A DNA stretch of 64,000 nucleotides from assembly GCF_037414475.1 (NCBI RefSeq), contig NZ_CP147913.1, positions 4,710,001-4,774,000 on the forward strand. The letters are read 5' to 3'. The position numbers and the translations under genes were made by a program. This DNA comes from Myxococcus stipitatus (GTDB taxonomy: Bacteria > Myxococcota > Myxococcia > Myxococcales > Myxococcaceae). This document shows, piece after piece, positions 29,761 to 38,568 of this stretch. The notes beneath the pieces were generated by a model. The model saw only the letters and a list, made by a program, of their open reading frames with translations, made no database searches and had not been told where the DNA came from. The stretch's first letter is position 1. Each line of letters begins with the position of its first letter.

Positions 29761-31482
29761 ATGAGCCATTCCCGGGGACTTCGCGTCCACCTCGTCACGA
29801 GCCTCGCCGTCTGCGTTTCCCTCCTGATGTGGGCCGGGCCCGCGCTCGCGGCCGGAGCTCCCGGACCTGGTGCCGCCGTGAAGGTGGCCTGTGGCCCGAA
29901 GGTTCCGGGGGTCGAGGAGTTGCTCAAGCCCCGCTCGCTGGTGGTGTTTGGAGAGGTGTCCGGCACCGTGGAGGGGCCGCGCTTCTTCGGCGAGGTCGTC
30001 TGTCAGGCCCTCGCCCAGGGGTTGACAGTCCGCGTGGGGCTCCTCATCCGCCAGGATGAGCAGTCGGACCTGGATGCCTTCATGTCCGAGGCGGCCATCG
30101 CCGCCAAGGACACCCCCCTTCCTCGCACCGCGTTCTGGTGGGTGGGGAGTCAGTTGCGAGGGATGGGCACCGATGCGTTGTTTCAATTGGTGCTCACCCT
30201 GCGTGAGCTGAAGCGCGCGGGGGCCCCGCTCACCGTGTTTGCCTTTGACGCAGGTGGCAAGCCCGCGGAGCGGATGGCCGCGCAGGCCCGGAATGTCCTG
30301 GCCGCCGTGGACGAGCGCCCCGAGGACCTCACGCTCGTGTTGACCCATCTCCTGCTCGCCCGGACCGTGAAGAGCAGGCCCGGTGATGAGGAGGCCCCTC
30401 CCATGGGCTGGCACCTCGCCCAGGCGAAGCGGCCCATGACGGTGTTGGGGGGCAGCCACGATGGTGGGACGACCTGGGGTTGCACCGCGCTAGGGGAATG
30501 CGCGGTGCAACCGCTCCAGGCGCACGGGGAGGCGGCTCGTCCGTTCATCCGGCGCTGGGCTTCACCCAGCAAGAACGGCTTCGATGGGGTCTTCCATCTG
30601 GGCGTCGTCACCGCCTCGGAGCCCGCGTTCGAGGTGGCCAAGCGCACCCAGAAACTCGCCGACGAAGCCCGCATGAAGACGCGCCGCGAGAAGGCGGACG
30701 CGGCCTACAAGGCAAAGCAATACACGGATTGCGCGCGCCTCTACGAAGAGTCCTCCCACGAGTACTCCTCCGAGCAGGACCAGGACGCCTACGGCGCGGC
30801 CTGCTGTCATGCCTTGGCGAAGGACACGAGGGCCGCCTTCGACATGCTCCGCCGGGCGGCGAGCCTGGGGTTCGACGACTGGTTCCACATCCAGCGCGAT
30901 GAGGACCTCGCCATCCTGCGCACGCACCGGCTCTGGCGCGAGCGGCTCGCGGCGGTGCGCATCAACCTGAGGCTCTCGTGGCACGCCCCGGGAGGAGACC
31001 TCGCGCTGCTGGACCTCCTGATAGACGAGCACAACGACCGGTATGGCGAGGACGAAGGCGTGGTCATCGATTGGGCCCAGGTCAAACCCCGCTCGGACGC
31101 GCGCCGCGCGAAGGCGCTCCAGATGCTGGAGGCCCGGAAGCCTCCGAACGCCGTGGACCACGTCGTGGCCGCCAACATCTTCCTGCTGGGGGACAGCGTC
31201 GAGGATGCCCGGAAGGCTCGCGAGCTCACGGGCAAGGCCATGGCGCTGGATGCCAAAAGCCAGGACGCCGTCACGGCCGCGGCCACGGCCGAGGACCGGG
31301 AGCTCAAGGCCCAGGGAAAGCCCCAGCGCTTCGGCACCCAGCGCCACCGGGTGAAGGGACAGTGGCGGCTCTACCCGGTGGACCCGAAGACGACGGACGC
31401 GGAGCGCGCGAAGTGGAAGCTCCCCCCGTTGGAGGAGCTGAAGCAGCAGGCGGAGGAGGAGAACACCCCCGCCGGCGGGTGA
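29761..31482 (+). CDS. secreted TPR protein with TraB/ChaN-like N-terminal domain
   Basis: The 573-aa product has a signal peptide (LVTSLAVCVSLLMWAGPALA), an alpha/beta domain of about 250 residues and a C-terminal part with TPR-like repeats (YKAKQYTDCARLYEESSHEY) and a Lys/Glu-rich tail. The N-terminal SLVVFGEVSGTVEGPRFFGE recalls the 'GEIHGT' motif of the TraB/ChaN/erythromycin-esterase-like group, but the usual His is Ser here. The family link is my inference and activity is doubtful. ATG at 29761 is chosen for the signal peptide; the frame opens earlier inside the previous gene. Confidence 0.75.
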   Translation: MSHSRGLRVHLVTSLAVCVSLLMWAGPALAAGAPGPGAAVKVACGPKVPGVEELLKPRSLVVFGEVSGTVEGPRFFGEVVCQALAQGLTVRVGLLIRQDEQSDLDAFMSEAAIAAKDTPLPRTAFWWVGSQLRGMGTDALFQLVLTLRELKRAGAPLTVFAFDAGGKPAERMAAQARNVLAAVDERPEDLTLVLTHLLLARTVKSRPGDEEAPPMGWHLAQAKRPMTVLGGSHDGGTTWGCTALGECAVQPLQAHGEAARPFIRRWASPSKNGFDGVFHLGVVTASEPAFEVAKRTQKLADEARMKTRREKADAAYKAKQYTDCARLYEESSHEYSSEQDQDAYGAACCHALAKDTRAAFDMLRRAASLGFDDWFHIQRDEDLAILRTHRLWRERLAAVRINLRLSWHAPGGDLALLDLLIDEHNDRYGEDEGVVIDWAQVKPRSDARRAKALQMLEARKPPNAVDHVVAANIFLLGDSVEDARKARELTGKAMALDAKSQDAVTAAATAEDRELKAQGKPQRFGTQRHRVKGQWRLYPVDPKTTDAERAKWKLPPLEELKQQAEEENTPAGG

Positions 31483-31486
31483 GCCC

Positions 31487-32131
31487 TCAGCGCTCCAGGT
31501 TTCCGCACAACATGCGCAGCGCGAGCTCCGCGTGGACGTCCGCGAGGGTGTCCACGTCGAGCGTGCTCCCCGGCTCATACCAGTAGGGCAGCCGCACCCC
31601 CATCGCGGAGATGGCGGCGGCGGTGGCTCGCGGGTGCGGCGGCGCGAAACACTTCTGCGCGAGGCCCCGCTCGATGACCTCCGCCAGCAGCGCGGCGGAC
31701 TTGTCCCGCAGGGCCACGGCGGGCGCGGCCAGCTCTGGCGTCAGCGCATACAGCTCCTCGTTCACCACCACCGCGAGCTGCGGGTGGGTGGCGTGCGTGC
31801 GGGTGTGGGCGCGCACCAGGGCCCGCACCTGTTGCCGAGGCTCCGGCTCCGCGTCCTTCAGCGCCGACTGGAGCGCCTCGTGGTGGGCCTCATGGCCAAT
31901 GCGCACCAGCTCCGCGAGCACGTGCTCCTTGGAGGCGAAGTGCGCGTAGAGGGCGCTGGGCTGCAGCTCCAGCACCTTGGCCAGGTCCCGGATGGAGGTG
32001 TCGTGGTAGCCGCGGCTCGCGAAGAGCTGGAGGGCCGTCTCCAGGATGCGGCGCCGGGTGCCATCCGACGGAGCGGAGGGTGGGAGGGTCGCCGGCTGGG
32101 CGCGAAGCCGGGAGCGATTGGATGGGCTCAT
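31487..32131 (-). CDS. TetR family regulator
   Basis: The 214-aa product has a TetR helix-turn-helix near the N-terminus (RRRILETALQLFASRGYHDT, then SIRDLAKVLELQPSALYAHF) and a helical ligand domain. It is divergent from the alpha/beta hydrolase gene and a 16-bp palindrome lies between them, so it probably represses itself and the hydrolase/esterase genes until a ligand binds. The ATG at 32131 is chosen; the frame extends upstream through the operator, which argues against the longer form. Confidence 0.92.
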   Translation of the reverse strand: MSPSNRSRLRAQPATLPPSAPSDGTRRRILETALQLFASRGYHDTSIRDLAKVLELQPSALYAHFASKEHVLAELVRIGHEAHHEALQSALKDAEPEPRQQVRALVRAHTRTHATHPQLAVVVNEELYALTPELAAPAVALRDKSAALLAEVIERGLAQKCFAPPHPRATAAAISAMGVRLPYWYEPGSTLDVDTLADVHAELALRMLCGNLER

Positions 32132-32144
32132 GTGGGTTCTTGAT

Positions 32145-32160
32145 GAACGACCGTTCGTTC
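32145..32160. promoter_or_regulatory. TetR operator palindrome
   Basis: GAACGA-CCGT-TCGTTC is a perfect inverted repeat with six-base arms, 13 bp before the TetR start and 42 bp before the hydrolase start. The form is typical of TetR-family operators. Confidence 0.8.
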
Positions 32161-32202
32161 TACTAGGGTCCTGACGTCCACTTCCGCACCGGGAGTCCGA
32201 GA

Positions 32203-33018
32203 ATGTCCACACTTCAGCTCGACGGGGTCTCTCTTCACTACGAAGAGGCCGGTCGGGGCATTCCAGTGTTGCTGCTTCACGGGCTTGGTTCCTCCGGGAG
32301 CGACTGGGAGTGGGTAGTGCCCAGACTGGCGAACGGTTACCGGGTCGTGGTTCCGGACGCGCGCGGGCATGGGCGGAGCGGCAAGCCGCCGGGGGTCTAC
32401 GGGGTTCCCCTCTTCAGCCGGGACATCGCGGCGCTGTGTGACGCCCTGGGGCTGTCCCGGGTGCATGTCGTCGGGCTGTCGATGGGTGGGATGATGGGGT
32501 TCCAGCTGGCGTTGGACCGGCCGGACCTGGTGCGCAGCCTGGTCATCGTCAACAGCGGCCCGGAAGTCGTCGCGAGGACGCTGCGCCGGAAGTTCGAGTT
32601 CGCGACGCGGCGGGTGCTGCTGCGGCTGTTGGGGCCCAAGGGCCTGGCGAAGGTGCTGGCGCCGCGCCTGTTCCCCAAGCCGGAGCAGGCCGCGCTGCGC
32701 GAGCGGGTCCTCACCGGCATCTCCGCCAATGACCCGGATGCGTACCGGCGCGCGACGCTGGGGCTGCTCGGGTGGAGTGTCATGGAGCGGCTGCCGGACC
32801 TCCGCTGCCCGGTGCTGGTGGTCCACTCCGAGCGCGACTACACGCCGCTCTCCGCGAAGCAGGCCTATGCGGGTCTGCTCTCCGATGCACGCCTTCATGT
32901 CCTGACGGACTCCGGCCATGCCGCGCCGCTGGACCAGCCGGGGCCCCTCACCGACGCGGTGGAGGACTTCCTCCGCGCGGTCGACGGGGCGGCCCCAGGC
33001 GGCGCGCTGGGCGCTTGA
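32203..33018 (+). CDS. alpha/beta fold hydrolase
   Basis: The 271-aa product is a classic alpha/beta hydrolase. The oxyanion-hole motif is LLLHGLGSSG, the nucleophile elbow GLSMGGMMG holds the Ser, and HVLTDSGHAAPLDQP holds the catalytic His; the acid is likely in VVHSERDYTPL. There is no signal peptide. It is divergent from the TetR gene across a palindromic operator and followed 40 bp on by a secreted esterase, suggesting one ester-degrading unit. The substrate is unknown. Confidence 0.92.
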   Translation: MSTLQLDGVSLHYEEAGRGIPVLLLHGLGSSGSDWEWVVPRLANGYRVVVPDARGHGRSGKPPGVYGVPLFSRDIAALCDALGLSRVHVVGLSMGGMMGFQLALDRPDLVRSLVIVNSGPEVVARTLRRKFEFATRRVLLRLLGPKGLAKVLAPRLFPKPEQAALRERVLTGISANDPDAYRRATLGLLGWSVMERLPDLRCPVLVVHSERDYTPLSAKQAYAGLLSDARLHVLTDSGHAAPLDQPGPLTDAVEDFLRAVDGAAPGGALGA

Positions 33019-33058
33019 GCCGCGCGCACCCGAGCTCCACAACCGAGGAGGCTGAACG

Positions 33059-34069
33059 ATGTCGATGAAGCGACGAGGTGTCGTGCTCTCGCGGGTGTTG
33101 TGTCTTCTGGCGGGGCTGCTGGCGCTCTCCACGGGAACTCCCGCCTATGCTGGCGAATGGGTCCATGGCAACCATGTGGGTGCATGGGGGGCCCGAGGGT
33201 TCCAGGTCTGGGTCCCCACGGGCTATGACTCCAAGACACCGCGACCCCTGCTGGTGGCGCTTCACGGCTGCCTCCAGAACCCGGACCAGTTCGCCGGATT
33301 GACTCGCCTCAACGAGAAGGCGGACGCGGAGGGCTTCCTGGTCCTCTATCCGAACCAGGCCACGTTCGCGAACGCGACGCAGTGCTGGAACTTCATGCTG
33401 GGCATGAACCAGGAGCGGGGCACGGGAGAGCCGTCGCTCATCGTGGGCATGGTGGACCTGGTGAAGCAACGGTTCATGGTGGACTCGCGGCGCGTCTACG
33501 TGGGCGGGGTGTCTGCGGGAGGGGTGCTCACCGGCACGCTGATGGCGTGTTATTCGGACGTGTTCGCCGCGGGCATGGTGGGCGCGGGGGCCATGTACAA
33601 GGCCGCCACCACGGTGTCCGGCACGGCGTTCTCCATGCTCTTCGGTAGCATCTACTCGCCCGATGACCGGGGCAAGGACGCGTGGGTGTGCTCGGGCCGG
33701 CCGCGCCGCACGGTGCCGGTGCTCGTCATGCATGGCACCGAGGACAGCGTGGTCAATCCGCTCAACGGAGAGCAGGCGGTGAAGCAGTTCCTCCAGACGA
33801 GCGACTACGGCGATGACGGCCTGGCCAACGACAGCATCCCCGGGACGCCGACGAGCACGCGCGTCGTCACGGTGCCGGGCGGGCGGAGCTACACCGTGAA
33901 GGACTACGTGCATGCGGGCGAGTGGGTGGCGCGCAAGTACGAGATTCACGGGATGGACCACGCGTGGCCCGGAGGTGATTCGCGCTATCCGTTCGCGGAC
34001 CCCTCCGGGCCGGACGCCACCACGTTCATGTGGGACTTCTTCAAGCAGCACGCGCTGGACGTGCCGTAG
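33059..34069 (+). CDS. secreted PHB depolymerase-type esterase
   Basis: The 336-aa product has a Sec signal peptide (VLSRVLCLLAGLLALSTG) and the esterase-PHB/LpqC domain: LLVALHGCLQNPDQFAGLTR, GGVSAGGVLTG with the nucleophile Ser, VLVMHGTEDSVVNP with the acid, and HGMDHAWPGGDSRYPFADPS with the His. Related enzymes cleave short-chain polyhydroxyalkanoates or feruloyl/acetyl esters outside the cell. GAGGAGG upstream supports the start. It follows the alpha/beta hydrolase in a probable operon under the TetR regulator. Confidence 0.92.
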   Translation: MSMKRRGVVLSRVLCLLAGLLALSTGTPAYAGEWVHGNHVGAWGARGFQVWVPTGYDSKTPRPLLVALHGCLQNPDQFAGLTRLNEKADAEGFLVLYPNQATFANATQCWNFMLGMNQERGTGEPSLIVGMVDLVKQRFMVDSRRVYVGGVSAGGVLTGTLMACYSDVFAAGMVGAGAMYKAATTVSGTAFSMLFGSIYSPDDRGKDAWVCSGRPRRTVPVLVMHGTEDSVVNPLNGEQAVKQFLQTSDYGDDGLANDSIPGTPTSTRVVTVPGGRSYTVKDYVHAGEWVARKYEIHGMDHAWPGGDSRYPFADPSGPDATTFMWDFFKQHALDVP

Positions 34070-34085
34070 TCATTCGCGCCGGCCT

Positions 34086-35045
34086 TCAGTGCTGGTGGCC
34101 CATGCGCACCACGACTTGGGGGTGCGCATGCGCGAAGGCGCGCAGCTTCTTGAAGCTCTCCACGCCCTTGGGCGCGTCCGAGGTGAAGGTGCCCGGCTCC
34201 ACGTCGTGCTCCCAGCCCCAGCGCGTGTGGCAGGCATCCCCCAAGAGCAGTACGGGGCCCTTCGTCGAACGCACCAGGTACGCGGTGCTGCCCGGCGTGT
34301 GGCCCGGCACCCAGAGGGCCCACACGGAGCCGTCGCCGAAGATGTCCACCGCGCCCTCGAAGTCGCCGCGCGTCTCCGGGCGGTAGTCCCACTCGGAGAT
34401 GGGGGCCTTGCCCTCGAGCGCGCGGTCGGTGACGGGCTTGACGAGCACGTTGAGGAACGAGCGGGGCGAGGTCTCTCCAGGGCCCGCGTAGACGGGCGTC
34501 CCGGAGGGCACATCGCTCATGCCGAGGATGTGGTCCATGTGCAGGTGCGTGAGGAACACGCCGGCCAGGGGCTGCGGCTGCTTCGCGAGCCACGTGCCCA
34601 GGGGCTCATGCATCTTCATGTTCTCCTCCAGCTTCAAGGCGCTGGCGACGATGCCGCGCACGGCCGCCTTCCGTGGCGCGTCCCGCAGCGCGGTCTCGAC
34701 GCCGGTGTCGACGATGAAGAGGCCCTTCGTCGGGTGGCGGAGGGCGTGGAAGAAGACGTGGATGGGCTCGTCGTCCGCCGTCAGGCCCGCGGCCTTCGCG
34801 GTGGGGTGGTTCAGGTTGATGAGGCCGCTTCGCTCCACGGCCCAGTCGGCCGAGGTGATGGTCTCCAGCTCCACGGGGCCGGGCTCGTTCAGCGCGGCGA
34901 GCACGTCCGTCAGCGGCCTGGGGTTGCCGAGCGCGGACGGCTGGTGGGGGTGCGAGGTGGTCTCGATGCCGACGACACCCAGGACGGTGGCGCAGAGGGC
35001 GACGAGGGCGAGGAGGGCGAGGGCGATGCGCTTGGCGTTCTTCAT
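34086..35045 (-). CDS. MBL fold metallo-hydrolase, membrane-anchored or secreted
   Basis: The 319-aa product has an N-terminal hydrophobic segment (IALALLALVALCATVLGVVG) and a metallo-beta-lactamase fold. The metal motif is THLHMDHILG, followed by a later His in VPGHTPGSTAYLV and the bridging Asp in LLLGDACH. This pattern matches quorum-quenching lactonase-like and related hydrolases rather than true beta-lactamases. It is divergent from a LysR gene across a region with an inverted repeat. The substrate is unknown. Confidence 0.9.
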   Translation of the reverse strand: MKNAKRIALALLALVALCATVLGVVGIETTSHPHQPSALGNPRPLTDVLAALNEPGPVELETITSADWAVERSGLINLNHPTAKAAGLTADDEPIHVFFHALRHPTKGLFIVDTGVETALRDAPRKAAVRGIVASALKLEENMKMHEPLGTWLAKQPQPLAGVFLTHLHMDHILGMSDVPSGTPVYAGPGETSPRSFLNVLVKPVTDRALEGKAPISEWDYRPETRGDFEGAVDIFGDGSVWALWVPGHTPGSTAYLVRSTKGPVLLLGDACHTRWGWEHDVEPGTFTSDAPKGVESFKKLRAFAHAHPQVVVRMGHQH

Positions 35046-35067
35046 GGGGGCCAAGGTAGCGATGCGC

Positions 35068-35110
35068 GGATGCATGGAACATGGCCATTTTGGTATGAAG
35101 CCATGCATCC
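35068..35110. promoter_or_regulatory. inverted repeat between MBL and LysR genes
   Basis: GGATGCATGG (35068-35077) and CCATGCATCC (35101-35110) are perfect inverted copies 23 bp apart, filling most of the 65-bp gap between the divergent genes; the right arm ends at the LysR start codon. A dimeric or tetrameric LysR protein could bind here and control both genes. Confidence 0.65.
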
Positions 35111-36001
35111 ATGAATATCTCCTGGGATGACGCGCGGCTGTTCCTGGCCATCGCGGAGACGGGCAGCTTCAGCGCGGCGGCGACGCGGCTGCGCATTGGC
35201 CAGCCCACGGTGAGCCGGAGGTTGGCGGCGCTGGAGTACCAGGTCGGGGCGAAGCTGTTCCGCCGGAGCGTGGAGGGCGCGGCGCTGACGGTGGCGGGGG
35301 AGCGGCTGCTCCAGCCCGCGCGGAAGATGGCGGAGTGGGCGGGGGAGTTCCAGCGCATGGCCGGGTCGACTGACGCGTCCCCCAAGGGGCTGGTGAGGGT
35401 GACGGCGAGCCCCTTCTTCAGCTTCGACTTCCTGGCGCCCTTCGCGGGGCACGTGTCGCGCAAGTACCCGGGGCTGCGGCTGGAGGTGCAGTCGACCATC
35501 CAGTACGCGGACCTGGGGCGGGGCGAGGCGGACCTGGCGCTGCGCAACAACGCGACGAAGCACGCGGACCTCACGTGTGTGTACACGCTGGAGTTGGAGA
35601 ACGCCGTCTTCGTGTCCAAGGTGCTCAAGGCGAAGTTGCCGAAGAAGCCCACGCTCCAGCAGATTCCATGGGTGGCGTGGGCGCCTCCGTACGAGTCGGT
35701 GGCGCCCAATCCTCAGCTGTCGGCCCTCATCCCGGGCTTCACGCCCATCTTCACCACGGACAACTTCCTGGTGATGCTGGCGGCGATGGAGGCGGGCGTG
35801 GGGGCGATGGTGCTGGGCAACTTCCCGCACCGCTTCAGCACGCAGCGGGAGCGGGGCCTGGTGCCGTTGGAGGTGGACCTGGGGCCTCATGCGAAGCAGG
35901 TGCTCCACCTGATGTGCGCGAAGTCGGCGCTGGACATCCCCCGGGTGCGGAAGGTGTCGGAGGTGCTGGTGGAGGAGCTGGACCGGGCGAGGCGGCGCTG
36001 A
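35111..36001 (+). CDS. LysR family transcriptional regulator
   Basis: The 296-aa product has the LysR helix-turn-helix (ARLFLAIAETGSFSAAATRL, then GQPTVSRRLAALEYQVGAKL) and a C-terminal effector domain starting near GLVRVTASPFF. It is divergent from the MBL hydrolase with the inverted repeat between them, so that gene is its probable target. The ATG sits immediately after the right repeat arm, leaving no normal ribosome-binding site; a leaderless or occluded start is possible. Confidence 0.92.
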   Translation: MNISWDDARLFLAIAETGSFSAAATRLRIGQPTVSRRLAALEYQVGAKLFRRSVEGAALTVAGERLLQPARKMAEWAGEFQRMAGSTDASPKGLVRVTASPFFSFDFLAPFAGHVSRKYPGLRLEVQSTIQYADLGRGEADLALRNNATKHADLTCVYTLELENAVFVSKVLKAKLPKKPTLQQIPWVAWAPPYESVAPNPQLSALIPGFTPIFTTDNFLVMLAAMEAGVGAMVLGNFPHRFSTQRERGLVPLEVDLGPHAKQVLHLMCAKSALDIPRVRKVSEVLVEELDRARRR

Positions 36002-36077
36002 CCTGAGGCCCAAGACTCGCTATACCCGGGGCGTCTGGAACGAACCTGATGTGGCACCACCCACGGAGACGCGCGGC

Positions 36078-36899
36078 ATGACGACACTCAAGGGGAAGAC
36101 GCTTTTCATCACCGGGGCGAGCCGAGGAATCGGCAAGGCGATTGCCCTCCGCGCGGCGCGCGACGGCGCCAACATCGTCATCGCCGCGAAGACGACGGAG
36201 CCGCACCCCAAGCTGCCGGGCACCATCTACACGGCCGCCGAGGAAATCGAGAAGGCCGGTGGCCGCGCGCTCCCCGTCATGGTGGACATCCGCTTCGAGG
36301 ACCAGATTGCCGCCGCGGTGGCGGAGACGGTGGCGAAGTTTGGCGGCATCGACATCCTGGTGAACAACGCGAGCGCCATCAGCCTCACCGGCACGGAAGA
36401 CACGCCGATGAAGCGCTTCGACTTGATGCATGGCATCAACACGCGCGGCACGTTCGCCTGTTCGCAGGCGTGCATCCCTCACCTCAAGAAGTCGAGCAAT
36501 CCGCACATCCTCAACAACTCGCCGCCGCTGAACATGGAGGCGCGTTGGTTCGGGCCGCACGTGGCGTACACCATGGCGAAGTACGGCATGAGCATGTGCG
36601 TGCTGGGCATGGCGGAGGAGCTGCGCTCGGAGGGCATCGCCGTCAACGCGCTGTGGCCGCGCACCGTCATCGCGACGGCGGCCGTGCAGAACCTGCTGGG
36701 CGGCGAAGAGACGATTCGCGGCAGCCGGCAGCCTGAAATCATGGCGGACGCCGCGTACGCCATCCTCACCAAGCCCAGCAAGAGCTTCACGGGCAACTTC
36801 TGCATCGACGAGGACGTGCTGCGCGCCGATGGCGTCACGGACTTCGACAAGTATCAGTCCGTGCCCGGCGCGGAGCTGTTCCCCGACTACTTCATCTAG
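36078..36899 (+). CDS. SDR family oxidoreductase (HSDL2-like)
   Basis: The 273-aa product is a short-chain dehydrogenase. The cofactor motif is TGASRGIGKAIALRAARDGA, the NNAS motif follows, and the catalytic Tyr/Lys are in YTMAKYGMS. The segment KTTEPHPKLPGTIYTAAEEI is characteristic of the hydroxysteroid-dehydrogenase-like-2 (HSDL2) group, which acts on lipid-derived substrates. The conserved catalytic Ser lies probably in ILNNSPPL. The start MTTLKGKTLF is chosen. A strong terminator follows. Confidence 0.93.
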   Translation: MTTLKGKTLFITGASRGIGKAIALRAARDGANIVIAAKTTEPHPKLPGTIYTAAEEIEKAGGRALPVMVDIRFEDQIAAAVAETVAKFGGIDILVNNASAISLTGTEDTPMKRFDLMHGINTRGTFACSQACIPHLKKSSNPHILNNSPPLNMEARWFGPHVAYTMAKYGMSMCVLGMAEELRSEGIAVNALWPRTVIATAAVQNLLGGEETIRGSRQPEIMADAAYAILTKPSKSFTGNFCIDEDVLRADGVTDFDKYQSVPGAELFPDYFI

Positions 36900-36922
36900 G
36901 GGCTGTTCCGGGTGGGTGGAGG

Positions 36923-36964
36923 ACCCTCCCGCGGGCGGCTCATGGCCCGCGGGGTGAGGGTTTT
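36923..36964 (+). terminator. terminator after SDR gene
   Basis: CCCGCGGGC (36928-36936) pairs perfectly with GCCCGCGGG (36945-36953), and flanking ACCCT/AGGGT bases extend the stem; TTTT follows at 36961. It lies 24 bp after the SDR stop. Confidence 0.85.
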
Positions 36965-36996
36965 CACCCGAGCACGCGGCGTTCTAGGAGGTGAGC

Positions 36997-37310
36997 ATGA
37001 TGCACGCACTTCCTGAGCCGCCTCGTCCGAAGAAGGTTGTCTGGCCATGATGCTCGGGCTGTGCCTGGGGGTGGCGGCTCCGGCGGGATTCATCGCGTAC
37101 GCGGGCGTTGCTTCGTCCAGGGCCTCGGACGTGGGAGGGCTGCGGGACCTCGCGGGGCTTCAAGCGCGGCTGCGTCCCCTCCCTGTCTGCCGGGTGGAGT
37201 ACGGGGTTCGGGGTGGGCGTTACGGCTCCTCGTCGGCCGTGCGGGTCTGGGCCTGCGGCGCGGAGCGGGTCCGCCGGGCGCAGACGAAGAGCTCGTCCCC
37301 GTCCCAGTGA
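36997..37310 (+). CDS. possible small cistron: 17-aa leader overlapping 87-aa frame
   Basis: TAGGAGGTGAGC precedes an ATG at 36997 that opens a 17-codon frame (MMHALPEPPRPKKVVWP) ending at 37050. A second frame of 87 aa begins at 37047 with a four-base ATGA overlap; its start MMLGLCLGVAAPAGFIAYAG looks like a membrane segment, while the rest is Arg/Ser-rich without clear pattern. Together they could be a leader peptide coupled to a small membrane protein, or one small membrane-protein gene broken by a frameshift, since PRPKK before a hydrophobic run is a usual layout. This fills the gap between the SDR and lipase genes. I am not sure either is made. Confidence 0.35.
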
Positions 37311-37326
37311 GAGGGAAGGCGGCGCA

Positions 37327-38283
37327 TCACCCGGCCGAGCGCAGGGCCTGGCTCGGCGGGGGCGCCCAGGAGCTGTTGAGCTGCTGGATGGTCGTGAGCG
37401 GAATGCCCAGCAGGTACATGTAATAGAGCGCGCGGTGCTGGTCGTTGACCTCGTCCTCGAAGGCGAGGATCCCCTTCTCGGGGTAGAGCGTTCCCGTCAG
37501 CTCCGTCGCGACGGCGGGCTGCTGATAGGTGAGCTGGTTCTTCTCGAGTGTCTTCAGTGCCCCGTTGACGGCCGCCTTGCACAAGGGGCCGCACTGCGGG
37601 CCGCCGGGGTAGAGGGACAGGATGGAGGTCAGTCCCTCCTCGGTCCACGCGCGAGGCACCACGTCGAGGGAGTTGTAGTAGCGCTCCGCGGAGGGGAAGG
37701 CCGCGTCGTAGGCCGTGGCGAACGCGGGGTTGCCCGCGGTGGGCGCGGCGAAGGTGATGGGCTGCACGGACACGTTCGTCAGCGCGCCCTGGAACCACGC
37801 CGCGAGCACGGTGGCCACCTGCCCGCCCAGGCTGTGCCCGGTGACGAGCAGCGAGGTCCCCGACGGGAGCGCCTGGAGGAAGGGCAGGAGCGCTCCCGTG
37901 CCGGGCCCGACGGACGACGACATGTTGGAGACATTCGTCCAGACCTCCACGTCGCCCTTGGAGATGGCCGCGTCGGAGGGGAACGCGGGGGCGGTGAAGG
38001 GCAGGGCCTCCTGGGGGGTGATGTTCTTGTCCTGGAAGAGGTCCTCGATGCGGTCGAACAGCGTGCCGCGCACGACGACGGCGTATTGGCCCTGGGTGTT
38101 GGAGGCCACGTAGACCAGGTCCTCGCCCTGCGTCGCGGGTCCCCAGGCGATTTGCCAACCGCCCGTGGTGGTGGAGGCCAGGGCTTGATTCATCAAGGTG
38201 TAGCGGCCGGAGTTCGTGTCGAACTGCCCCAGATAGGAGATGGCCGAGAGGGTGATGCCCAACTGCGCGGTGGTGAGCGCCAT
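37327..38283 (-). CDS. class 3 lipase
   Basis: The 318-aa product is a class 3 (fungal-type) lipase-like esterase. The nucleophile elbow is LLVTGHSLGGQVATVLAAWF, and an Asp in NSLDVVPRAW and a His later in the chain complete a likely triad. There is no obvious signal peptide, so export, if any, uses another route. The ATG at 38283 is chosen because AAGGACGAAAG lies before it; the upstream frame is antisense to the 2OG oxygenase gene region. It is divergent from the oxygenase. Confidence 0.88.
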   Translation of the reverse strand: MALTTAQLGITLSAISYLGQFDTNSGRYTLMNQALASTTTGGWQIAWGPATQGEDLVYVASNTQGQYAVVVRGTLFDRIEDLFQDKNITPQEALPFTAPAFPSDAAISKGDVEVWTNVSNMSSSVGPGTGALLPFLQALPSGTSLLVTGHSLGGQVATVLAAWFQGALTNVSVQPITFAAPTAGNPAFATAYDAAFPSAERYYNSLDVVPRAWTEEGLTSILSLYPGGPQCGPLCKAAVNGALKTLEKNQLTYQQPAVATELTGTLYPEKGILAFEDEVNDQHRALYYMYLLGIPLTTIQQLNSSWAPPPSQALRSAG

Positions 38284-38568
38284 GGTTCTTTCGTCCTTGG
38301 GTGAGAGGGAGACGCGGTGCTGGTCGGTGTCAGATTGCATCGGCCATGCCCAAGGCCCTTGCTCGGGTGTCTCGAGGGACGCCCCGTGGGCGGTGGAGCC
38401 CCGGCCTCGGCCCGACGTGTCGCCCGACGCGTCGAGGGCGTCATTGTGTGTCGGGACTCGGTTATGCTGTGTGTCTCCGCAAGGCCCTGGAGTGGCAAGG
38501 CGCGTGGCTGGTTGCATGCGTCGCGTTGTCTTCACGAGAGGCCCGGGAGAAGAGACGAGGCGTTCGGG

